Shown here piece after piece: positions 19,831 through 27,836 of a stretch of 64,000 nt of DNA (the first letter of the stretch is position 1; every line of letters starts with the position of its first letter). The notes below the pieces were generated by a model that saw only the letters and a list, made by a program, of their open reading frames with translations, made no database searches and was not told the DNA's origin. The position numbers and the translations under genes were made by a program. The stretch is taken from contig UQFE01000011.1 of NCBI GenBank assembly GCA_900540255.1, positions 13,837-77,836 on the forward strand, read 5' to 3'. This DNA comes from an uncultured Clostridium sp. (GTDB taxonomy: Bacteria; Bacillota; Clostridia; Clostridiales; Clostridiaceae).

Positions 19831-21282
19831 TTATTTTATTGATTTTAATATTTCTAATAAATATTCATAACAATTTTTAACAGATGAAATACTCATATGC
19901 TCATCGGGTGTATGAACATCATAAAGATTTGGTCCAAAGCTTATCATATCTAAGTTTCCAAGTCTTTCATTAAATAATCCACATTCAACTCCAGCATGAA
20001 TAGCTACAATTTTTGCTTCTTCTCCATACATTTCCTTATGCACCTTTTGGCATATTTCTCTTATTTTTGAATCAGGATTATATTCCCATCCAGGATAATC
20101 TGATGTAGTTTCAAATTTTCCACCTAAAAGCTCTACTATAGTTTTGCTTCTTAAAACTATTTCTTCCTTTAATGATGGAATTGAGCTTCTAATTGCTGAA
20201 TCAAATTCAACAACATTATTTTTTTGACTTACTATTCCTAGATTAGTTGAACTTTCTACTAAGCCTTCAATTTCTGTACTCTTTGTATTAATTCCATTTG
20301 GATATATATATAATAAATCTACAACTTTTTGAGTGCATTCATCAGTAAATTCTTTATTTTCATCACTATTAATTAAAAGCCCTTCAATTTTTACTCCTGG
20401 ATCTTGTGCTCTTAATTCATTTTGTATAATATCATTCCAATTATTTATCACTTCTATAACTGTATTTTCATCATTTTCATTAACAGAAATTATTGCTTCT
20501 GCTTCTCTAGGAATTGCATTGTTTTTAGAACCTCCACTTAAAGTAACAAGATTGTATTTAACTTCTCTTAATAATCCCTTAAGTACTCTTCCTAAAATCT
20601 TATTTGAATTTCCTCTTTCTTTAATTATATCCATACCAGAATGACCACCCTTTAGTCCTGATATATTAATTTTTATTAATTTTTTATTATTTATATCTTG
20701 AGTATTTACTTCTAAAGTAGCTTTACTTCTTACTCCTCCTGCACAACTAACTAAAAGATATCCCTCTTCTTCATTATCAAGATTTATTAATATCTTTCCT
20801 TTTAAGTGCTCATTATTTATTGCCATTGCCCCAGACATTCCTGTTTCTTCATCAGTAGTTAATAAAACTTCTATTGCTGGATGTGGAATATCATTTGAAG
20901 CTAATATAGCCATAGCATATGCTACTGCAATTCCATTATCAGCGCCTAATGTTGTATCCGTTGCATATATATAATCATCTACTATTCTTAATTTTAATGG
21001 ATCTTTTTCAAAATCATGTTCTATTCCCTTATTTTTTTCACACACCATATCCATATGTCCTTGAATTATTACTATTGGTGCATTTTCATAACCTTTAGTT
21101 GCTGGCTTTTTTATAATAATATTTAATGCATCATCTTGAATGCTTTCAAGCCCTAAGCTTTTACCAAAGTTTAATAAATAATTACTTATTGCTTCTTCAT
21201 TTCCTGATCCTCTTGGAATATTTGAAATTTCTTCAAAATACTTAAAAACTGCTTTTGGTTTTAAATTTTGTAAAATATTCAT
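19831..21282 (-). CDS. pepD: Aminoacyl-histidine dipeptidase (PepD, M20 family)
   Basis: Metallopeptidase of 483 residues. Zinc ligands are visible in IIQGHMDMVCE (HxD), TLGADNGIAVA (bridging Asp) and LLTTDEETGMSGA (catalytic and metal Glu pair), with AIHAGVECGLF near the C-terminus. It hydrolyses dipeptides such as carnosine in the cytoplasm. AAGGAG precedes the ATG. It is divergent from pyk across a 105-base gap. Confidence 0.95.
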   Translation of the reverse strand: MNILQNLKPKAVFKYFEEISNIPRGSGNEEAISNYLLNFGKSLGLESIQDDALNIIIKKPATKGYENAPIVIIQGHMDMVCEKNKGIEHDFEKDPLKLRIVDDYIYATDTTLGADNGIAVAYAMAILASNDIPHPAIEVLLTTDEETGMSGAMAINNEHLKGKILINLDNEEEGYLLVSCAGGVRSKATLEVNTQDINNKKLIKINISGLKGGHSGMDIIKERGNSNKILGRVLKGLLREVKYNLVTLSGGSKNNAIPREAEAIISVNENDENTVIEVINNWNDIIQNELRAQDPGVKIEGLLINSDENKEFTDECTQKVVDLLYIYPNGINTKSTEIEGLVESSTNLGIVSQKNNVVEFDSAIRSSIPSLKEEIVLRSKTIVELLGGKFETTSDYPGWEYNPDSKIREICQKVHKEMYGEEAKIVAIHAGVECGLFNERLGNLDMISFGPNLYDVHTPDEHMSISSVKNCYEYLLEILKSIK

Positions 21283-21387
21283 TTTATAGTCTCCTTACTG
21301 TTTAATTATGTTAAAATAATTATATATCAATTAGTATAACATAATCCATATAGAACAATTTTATTTTTAATAAAGTGAGGTGTTTTT

Positions 21388-22806
21388 ATGCAAAAAACAA
21401 AAATGATTTTTACTATTGGCCCATCAAGTGATAGCGAAGAGGTTTTAACACAATTTATTCAAATTGGAATGAATGTGGCTAGATTAAATTTTTCTCATGG
21501 AACACAAGAAACTCATAAAGAAAAAATAAACTTAATAAAAAAAATTAGAACTAAACTTAATACTCCAACAGCAATAATGTTAGATATTAAAGGTCCTAAA
21601 ATAAGAACTCATAATTTTATAAATGATGGAGTTGAATTAAAGGAAGGGCAAAACTTCATCTTTAAATGCAATAAAGAAATTTTAGGAAATAATAAAGAAT
21701 GTTCTATTTCTTATTCAGAGCTTTATAAAGATGTTCATATAGGTGGAACAATACTAGTTGATGATGGATTAATTGCTTTTAAGATTATAGATATAAATCG
21801 TAGTGATATAATTTGTAAAGTATTAAATGATGGAATTATTAAAAATCATAAGGGGGTAAATGTACCTAATGTAAGTATCAATCTTCCTTCTGTAACTGAT
21901 AAAGATAAATGTGATTTAATATTTGGATGTAAAATGGGTGTAGATTTTGTTGCTGCATCATTTATTAGAAAATCATCAGATATAAAAGAAGTAAGAGAAA
22001 TTCTCAATTCCCATAATGGTAATAACATCCAAATAATAGCTAAAATCGAAAATCAAGAAGGTGTAAATAATATTGATTCCATTTTACAAGAAGCTGATGG
22101 AATAATGGTTGCTAGAGGTGATATGGGTGTTGAAATTCCTATTGAAAAAGTGCCTATTATTCAAAAGAAAATAATAAGAAAATGTAATGAATCTGGAAAA
22201 ATTGTAATTACAGCAACTCAAATGCTTGATTCCATGATAAGAAATTCATTACCTACAAGAGCCGAAGCTTGCGATATTTGTAATGCTATTTTTGATGGTA
22301 CTGATGCAATTATGTTAAGTGGTGAAAGTGCCAGTGGGCAATATCCAATAGAAGCAGCCAAAACTATGTCTAAAATAGCTAAAGAAACTGAGCTTCACTT
22401 AGATTATAATTATTTAAATCAATGCTTAAAAGAACCTGCAATGTATGATTTTGCAGAAGCTATTAGTTATTCTACATGTAGAACCTCTAATGTACTTAAT
22501 GCCAAAGCAATTGTTGCTGCAACTAATTCTGGTTCTACAGCCAAACTTGTTTCTAAGTATAAACCTAAATGTCCTATTGTAGCAATAACACCACATGAAG
22601 AAGTATTGCGTGGATTAAGCTTAAATTTTGGTGTTTATCCTGTATTATGCCAAGAATTTGCAAATACTGATGATATTTTAAACGAATCAAAAAAAATCGT
22701 TACAAAAATGAACTTAGCAAATAAAGGCGATGATATTATTGTTGCTGCTGGAATGCCAACAAATTATACTGGTGGAACAAATATGCTTAAAATAGAAAAA
22801 ATTTAA
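21388..22806 (+). CDS. pyk: Pyruvate kinase
   Basis: Glycolytic enzyme of 472 residues making ATP and pyruvate from phosphoenolpyruvate. Motifs: N-terminal FTIGPSSDSEEVL, MLDIKGPKIRTH, and the active-site IIAKIENQEGVNNID plus VARGDMGVEIP and TATQMLDSMI. The length equals the classic enzyme without the extra PEP-utiliser domain found in Bacillus Pyk. GTGAGGTG precedes the ATG. It is a single-gene unit on the plus strand within a mostly minus region. Confidence 0.97.
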   Translation: MQKTKMIFTIGPSSDSEEVLTQFIQIGMNVARLNFSHGTQETHKEKINLIKKIRTKLNTPTAIMLDIKGPKIRTHNFINDGVELKEGQNFIFKCNKEILGNNKECSISYSELYKDVHIGGTILVDDGLIAFKIIDINRSDIICKVLNDGIIKNHKGVNVPNVSINLPSVTDKDKCDLIFGCKMGVDFVAASFIRKSSDIKEVREILNSHNGNNIQIIAKIENQEGVNNIDSILQEADGIMVARGDMGVEIPIEKVPIIQKKIIRKCNESGKIVITATQMLDSMIRNSLPTRAEACDICNAIFDGTDAIMLSGESASGQYPIEAAKTMSKIAKETELHLDYNYLNQCLKEPAMYDFAEAISYSTCRTSNVLNAKAIVAATNSGSTAKLVSKYKPKCPIVAITPHEEVLRGLSLNFGVYPVLCQEFANTDDILNESKKIVTKMNLANKGDDIIVAAGMPTNYTGGTNMLKIEKI

Positions 22807-22819
22807 ATTATTTTTAATT

Positions 22820-22863
22820 AAAAAGATGTAGTAGATTTGTTTTTCCACAAATCTTACTACATC
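22820..22863 (-). terminator. Terminator between convergent pyk and the S1-protein gene
   Basis: A 16-bp stem with one bulge (22825-22840 with 22847-22863, core GATGTAGTA/TACTACATC). The T run (TTTTTAATT) is on the minus strand, so it chiefly ends the S1 gene, but the stem also lies 20 bases past pyk. Confidence 0.75.
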
Positions 22864-22906
22864 CTTATCAGTAATAAAAAATACTTATGTTATTTTTTAC
22901 TTAAAA

Positions 22907-24052
22907 TTAATCAAATAATCCCTTAAATAAATCACCTAATGTAACATCTTCATCATTATCATTATATTGTAAGTATTCATTTGATCTTTCAACTGCATCT
23001 TTTATACTTAAAGCAATTCTTTTATTTTCTTTATTAACATCAATAACCTTAACTTTTACCATTTGTCCAATTTCTAATACATCAGATGGTTTAGCTATAT
23101 TTTCATCAGTTATTTCATTTATATGAACCAATCCTTCAACACCAGGGAATAATTCTATAAAAGCTCCAAAAGACATAAACTTAACAACTTTTCCTTCTAT
23201 TATATCTCCTGATTTTATGTTATCTGAATGAACTTTCCAAGGCTCCTTATCTACATCTTTTAATATTAATGAAACTCTTTCTTGCTCAGCATTTACATCT
23301 CCAACAAACACTGTAACCTTATCATCTACATTAACTATATCTTCAACTCTTTTAACTCTTTCCCAAGCTAAATCATTAATGTGAATTAATCCAGTAATTC
23401 CACCAATATCTACGATTGCACCAGCTTTTATTATTTTTTTAACTGTACCTTCTCTTTTTTCTCCACTTTTAATATTTTTCCAAAGTTCTTTTTTCTTTTC
23501 ATTATATTGCTCTTCTTCTAACACTCTTCTTGAAGCAACAACTTTTCTATTTCTTAAATCTAACTCTGTTAATCTTACTTCAATTTCTTTTCCTAATAAA
23601 GTCTTAAGATCTATTCTTCCTCTTGAAGCTAAAGAAGCTGGAATAAATACTCTTATAGACCCATAATAAGCAACTAATCCACCTTTTACTTCTTCCTTAA
23701 CAACAACCTTTATAGTTTCATTATTTTCAAATGCTCTCTTTAAATCTTCTTTTTCTGTTATTTGAAGTGCTCTTAATCTAGAAAGCTGAACATATCCTTC
23801 CCCATCATTTGGAGAAATAACGTATACATCTAATATATCTCCTGGTTTAACAACATCAGCTGGAGAAACATCTCCAACAACTAATTCTTCCTTAGATATT
23901 ACACCATCAAAAGCATAATTAATATTAACTGTAGCTTCCTTATCATTAACATCTATAATTTGTCCCTTTAATATATCTCCTGAATTAATTTTCTTTACAT
24001 CAAAATCCTTTAAAAGATCCCCCATTGAATTTTCATTTAATTCAACTGACAT
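22907..24052 (-). CDS. S1 RNA-binding repeat protein (ribosomal protein S1-like)
   Basis: Protein of 381 residues composed of four S1 domains, each with the G-x-I/V-x-G-x-V start (GQIIDVNDKEATVNI, about 30; VVVKEEVKGGLVAY; REGTVKKIIKAGAIVDIGG; IEGKVVKFMSFGAFIELFPG). It ends in an acidic tail. It corresponds to the four-domain S1 homologues (YpfD type) of Firmicutes, which may help mRNA binding but are not classical S1. AAAGGAG precedes the ATG. Confidence 0.88.
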   Translation of the reverse strand: MSVELNENSMGDLLKDFDVKKINSGDILKGQIIDVNDKEATVNINYAFDGVISKEELVVGDVSPADVVKPGDILDVYVISPNDGEGYVQLSRLRALQITEKEDLKRAFENNETIKVVVKEEVKGGLVAYYGSIRVFIPASLASRGRIDLKTLLGKEIEVRLTELDLRNRKVVASRRVLEEEQYNEKKKELWKNIKSGEKREGTVKKIIKAGAIVDIGGITGLIHINDLAWERVKRVEDIVNVDDKVTVFVGDVNAEQERVSLILKDVDKEPWKVHSDNIKSGDIIEGKVVKFMSFGAFIELFPGVEGLVHINEITDENIAKPSDVLEIGQMVKVKVIDVNKENKRIALSIKDAVERSNEYLQYNDNDEDVTLGDLFKGLFD

Positions 24053-24095
24053 AAATAATCACTCCTTTGTAAAAACATTTCATATTTAATTTTAA

Positions 24096-24353
24096 GTCAA
24101 CAGTAAATTTTATACAAGTAAAACAAGAAAAAAGCTACTTAAAATTAATAACAAGTTTACTTCAAGGGTACAAAATTTAAAAGAGTCTATTGCTAATATT
24201 TCTCATAATTTAAGAATCCCACCTACATCAATACAATGATACTTAACTTTATTAGATGAATGTAGCGATAAAGATAGAGAACATTACAAAAAAGTATGTT
24301 ATTTATATCTAATAGCATACTTTTTTGTTGTGTTAAAACTAATGTTAAAATAA
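24096..24353 (+). pseudogene. Possible decayed reading frame
   Basis: In the 367-base gap between the S1 gene and the CBS gene one plus-strand frame stays open from 24096 to 24353 except for a single TGA at 24231-24233. The translation looks protein-like (for example RVQNLKESIANISHNLRIP before the TGA and YLTLLDECSDKDREHYKK after it). No start codon with a ribosome binding site is evident and I do not recognise the family. It could be a gene fragment with a nonsense mutation, or chance in AT-rich sequence. Confidence 0.3.
24286..24328 (-). terminator. Hairpin terminator
   Basis: A 13-bp perfect stem (24286-24298 with 24316-24328, ACAAAAAAGTATG/CATACTTTTTTGT). It is symmetric, with T runs on both strands, and lies about 90 bases past the CBS gene. 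Confidence 0.6.
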
Positions 24354-24419
24354 ATTCAAAAATTAAATTTGTACCTATGAAGTAAACCCGTTATAAAATT
24401 AAGTAGTCTTTTTATATTA

Positions 24420-24839
24420 TTATAAAAATTTCTTTTCTTTCTTAATTGCATTATAACAATAATTTATTATGTCACTTCTCTTTATTATTCCAATAAAAAT
24501 ACCTTCATCATCAACTACAGGTACAAAATTTTGAGTTGTTGCTAATCTAATAATACTTTCAACATCTGCATTGATTGAAACACTCTTGTGCTTTATTCTT
24601 ATATCTATATCACTTACTTTAACATTTTCTGTATTTTTAAAATTAAGATTTTCTGTATTCTTTAACTTCCATAATAAATCACCTTCTGTTAAGGTTCCAA
24701 CATACTTTCCCTGCTTGTCTATTAGTGGTATTGCTGTGTATCCATGATGTTCCATTCTTTCAATTACTTGTCTCATTGTTGCATCTATATATTCATAAAT
24801 AACTTCGCTTTTAGGAGTTAAAAGAAATGCAATATTCAT
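24420..24839 (-). CDS. CBS-pair protein
   Basis: Protein of 139 residues consisting of two tandem CBS motifs (about 8-65 and 78-135; GYTAIPLIDKQGKYVGTLTEGDLL and FVPVVDDEGIFIGIIKRSDII). Stand-alone CBS pairs of this size in Firmicutes include the c-di-AMP-binding CbpB/DarB proteins, which act on the stringent-response enzyme Rel. Ligand identity here is inference. AAGGAAGG lies upstream of the ATG. Confidence 0.85.
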   Translation of the reverse strand: MNIAFLLTPKSEVIYEYIDATMRQVIERMEHHGYTAIPLIDKQGKYVGTLTEGDLLWKLKNTENLNFKNTENVKVSDIDIRIKHKSVSINADVESIIRLATTQNFVPVVDDEGIFIGIIKRSDIINYCYNAIKKEKKFL

Positions 24840-24945
24840 ATCTCATTTACCTTCCTTAAATCATTTTTTTCTTATATTTTATCATATTTAAAATACAAAT
24901 GTTATATAGACTTAAAACTTTAATAAATTCTTAATTTAATTTACA

Positions 24946-25851
24946 CTAATTATAAATCTTATTTTTAAGTTTATTTTCATATCTTAGATAATCATATTCA
25001 TCAATAACTGTAGCTACTTCTTTATATATTTCTTCCCCACATAAACTCTTTTTTACAATAAGCTCATCTAAAATTCGACTATTACATTTAGAACATGTTC
25101 CAAGTGAAATAAATCTCCATCCCATTATTCTAAAAGGATAATCTACTTCCATTTTTCTTTGGCATTTAGGACATATTTGATTTATTTTTTCATAATCTAA
25201 TTCTATTCCTTCTAATGCTCTTACTTCCAAAGCTGGCATCTTATAAATATCTTCTACTATATAATTTTTTACAGCTCTCGAATTATATACATTTTTAAAT
25301 ACATGTGCTGTATAAATACAATCATTTAATGCATCATGTAATAACTCCTCATTAGCCCTTATCTTTAGTACCTTAAGTGCATTTTTTAAACTTAATGATT
25401 TTCTATACCCTAATATCTTAGTTACATATTCTTGGATATCTAAATAATTATCTATCCAACTTAAATCATCATATCCATAGTAATTTGCATTTCTTATTAT
25501 TTCTGCAATATCATCTTTTGCCCAAGAGCAAATAATATCTCCTTCTTGAACCATATCCTTAAGCTTATTTAATCCTTTAATGAATCCTATACCATTTTCT
25601 AAATCCTTAATATTAATTTTAGTAATATCTAAAATCTTAGGATTAATTATAGGAATAACTGATGGTTTTATATATACCTTTAACTCCTCACATGGTTGCA
25701 TATGAGAATCTAATTTTACAGCACCTATTTCTATTATTTCATTATCTAACTCTAAATTTTTTAAATTTGGATTATCATTATAAACATTTGGTATACATTT
25801 ATGTATTCCGCTTAAATTATTAAATTCTAAATCAATTATTATAAAAGCCAC
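24946..25851 (-). CDS. DEDDh 3'-5' exonuclease with zinc ribbon
   Basis: Protein of 301 residues. Exonuclease motifs: IIDLEFNN (ExoI, Asp and Glu), an Asp-containing central segment, and HDALNDCIYTA (ExoIII, HxAxxxD), as in the RNase T/PolC-epsilon fold. A C-terminal zinc ribbon follows (CPKC about 35 residues before CSKC). A GTG start at 25851 is chosen because GGGGGG lies just before it; an upstream TTG is possible. It lies directly after the MutS-like gene. The substrate, DNA or RNA, cannot be told from sequence. Confidence 0.82.
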   Translation of the reverse strand: MAFIIIDLEFNNLSGIHKCIPNVYNDNPNLKNLELDNEIIEIGAVKLDSHMQPCEELKVYIKPSVIPIINPKILDITKINIKDLENGIGFIKGLNKLKDMVQEGDIICSWAKDDIAEIIRNANYYGYDDLSWIDNYLDIQEYVTKILGYRKSLSLKNALKVLKIRANEELLHDALNDCIYTAHVFKNVYNSRAVKNYIVEDIYKMPALEVRALEGIELDYEKINQICPKCQRKMEVDYPFRIMGWRFISLGTCSKCNSRILDELIVKKSLCGEEIYKEVATVIDEYDYLRYENKLKNKIYN

Positions 25852-25879
25852 CCTTATCCCCCCAGATTCTTTACTCAAT

Positions 25880-27676
25880 TTACTCTTCTATATCAATACC
25901 TGCTAATTTCATTAAATGCTTTGCATTTTGTGTTTTACTTTTTCCACTTCTAAGAATATAATCAAATTTTATTTTATTATCTTCATAATATTCTCTAAAG
26001 TTATAATTTACCAACCAGCTTTTTTCCCTTTCCAAATCACATAATTCTAAATCATGAGTTGATACTAAACCAACTCCTTGAAGCTTAACAAGTTGCTCAA
26101 TTAATATCCTAGCACCATCATGTCTATCCTTAGAGTTTGTTCCCTTAAATATTTCATCTAATAAAAAGAATACTTTTTCACCTCTTTTAGCGGCTTCTAT
26201 TACAAGCTTTATTCTTAATATTTCTGCATAAAATGATGAAATATTTTCTTCTAAATTATCTTGTGTTCTCATACAAGTATATATATTGCTTATTCCACAT
26301 TTGAATCCTTTTGAAAAAGTAGGTAATCCCAAATAAGTTAATATCATATTAAATCCTATTGTTCTTAAAAACGTACTTTTTCCTGACATATTAGATCCTG
26401 TAATTAAAGCAACCTTTTCTCTTCCCTTAAGGGTAAAATTATTAGACTTTGCCTTTTCTCCTAATAATGGATGTGCTAATTCAATTGCTTCAATTTCATT
26501 AACACCAGAAATTGTTGGATAAGTCCATTCATCATGTTCAAATGCTATTGTTGAAAGACTTATAAGTGCTTCTATCTCTCCCATGTCATCAAGCCATTTT
26601 CTTACCTTATATCCATTTTTAACTTTCCACTCTTCTAAGTTTGCTAAAATGAATATATCACTCATAAACAATACATTAACTATTAAATAGTAAGCATTAG
26701 ATGTACTATCACCTAACCAGCTTATTATATTTTTTAATTTTTTCATTTCATTTTTACAATTAATATTAGAACTTACTAATCCCTTTTGAATGCTTAGTAA
26801 TTTTTTAGATTTAAAATTTTCATCTTGTATAATTGAAAGCATATTGCTATATTTATAAATTTCCTTTTTATTATTTATAAATATAGATATTACATCACTT
26901 AACCTTTTAGTTAACAATTTAATAACTAAGTAATTAATAATTAAATCTAATATTAAATTTGAAATTGAAACTTTTCTTGTAATAGTTAAAAATATCATTA
27001 TAAATGTAATTGCAATAAATAAATATGAAATATACTTTATTGTAAAATTGCTTTTTTCATCTTTATCTAACCACTTTAACAATTCTTCAATATTTTCTTT
27101 TTTCTTATTTTCTATGCTTGCTTCAAAATAAATTTTTTCACAGAATTCTCTTTTATTTGATAATTCTTTAATTGCTTCTTGTTCTTCTTGAATATCATAT
27201 CTTGTTGGTAATGAATTCATCATCATTTTATTAGCTAAATTTTTTCTTCCAAAGGAAGTCTTTGTTAAATTAATCCATTGAAACAAAGAACTTTTACCAA
27301 ATAAATCTAAATCATTTGAAAATTTATGCTTTTTATTTATAAATTCTTCACCAATATCTTTAAACTCTCTCCATGTGTTATCTAATCTTTTTATTCCCTT
27401 TTCATTGTATTCAAGTATTATTAAGAGCTTCTTTTTTTTATTTATCCTTTCATTATGAAAAAATGCTACAATAATAAATGTTAGTAAAAAAACTAAAAAA
27501 CTAGCTCCCATAGCTTCAATACTACTTTGCTTATAAAAATAATACATTATTCCAACACATAAAATAACAATTATAAATCTCAATATTGAAAAATATATTA
27601 AGACTTTTTCAAGCTTCTTTAATTTTTCATTAACAGCTTTTATATTATTTTTATAATAATTTAATGCCTTTTCCAT
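25880..27676 (-). CDS. Membrane-anchored MutS-family ATPase
   Basis: Protein of 598 residues. Two hydrophobic hairpins (about 27-70 and 215-255) precede a MutS-type core (about 290-400) and ABC ATPase domain with Walker A GSNMSGKST and Walker B FFLLDEIFKGTNSKDR, then the STHD histidine loop. There is no mismatch-recognition domain and no Smr domain. It belongs to the membrane MutS homologues of unknown role, not to MutS1 or MutS2. It sits 28 bases before the exonuclease gene. Confidence 0.85.
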   Translation of the reverse strand: MEKALNYYKNNIKAVNEKLKKLEKVLIYFSILRFIIVILCVGIMYYFYKQSSIEAMGASFLVFLLTFIIVAFFHNERINKKKKLLIILEYNEKGIKRLDNTWREFKDIGEEFINKKHKFSNDLDLFGKSSLFQWINLTKTSFGRKNLANKMMMNSLPTRYDIQEEQEAIKELSNKREFCEKIYFEASIENKKKENIEELLKWLDKDEKSNFTIKYISYLFIAITFIMIFLTITRKVSISNLILDLIINYLVIKLLTKRLSDVISIFINNKKEIYKYSNMLSIIQDENFKSKKLLSIQKGLVSSNINCKNEMKKLKNIISWLGDSTSNAYYLIVNVLFMSDIFILANLEEWKVKNGYKVRKWLDDMGEIEALISLSTIAFEHDEWTYPTISGVNEIEAIELAHPLLGEKAKSNNFTLKGREKVALITGSNMSGKSTFLRTIGFNMILTYLGLPTFSKGFKCGISNIYTCMRTQDNLEENISSFYAEILRIKLVIEAAKRGEKVFFLLDEIFKGTNSKDRHDGARILIEQLVKLQGVGLVSTHDLELCDLEREKSWLVNYNFREYYEDNKIKFDYILRSGKSKTQNAKHLMKLAGIDIEE

Positions 27677-27755
27677 TTACATTACCTCTTATAATAGTTT
27701 TACAATAACTAGTTTAGACTATTTTTCCTATTTAATCCATAACAATTTGTTAAAT

Positions 27756-27836
27756 TAATAGTTGTAACTTAATATATTTATGTAATAGTTATAACTTAAT
27801 ATATTTATGTAATAGTTATAACTTAATATATTTATG
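27756..27836. repeat. 27-bp tandem repeat, three copies
   Basis: Three consecutive 27-base units (27756-27782, 27783-27809, 27810-27836); the last two are identical and the first differs by one base. The last unit contains the end of the yhaN-like gene (HKYIKL and the stop), so the two others are duplicates of the gene 3' end lying beyond the stop. Confidence 0.9.

Noticed and set aside
21283..21387. Divergent promoters for pepD and pyk
   Set aside because: TATAAT-like boxes occur but no -35 box at acceptable spacing could be matched on either strand.
25880..27676. MutS2 or MutS1 mismatch repair protein
   Set aside because: It lacks the mismatch-recognition domain and the Smr domain and has membrane segments, so neither name applies.
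27756..27836. Possible CRISPR array
   Set aside because: The 27-base units are directly adjacent with no spacers and one unit is the end of a gene.
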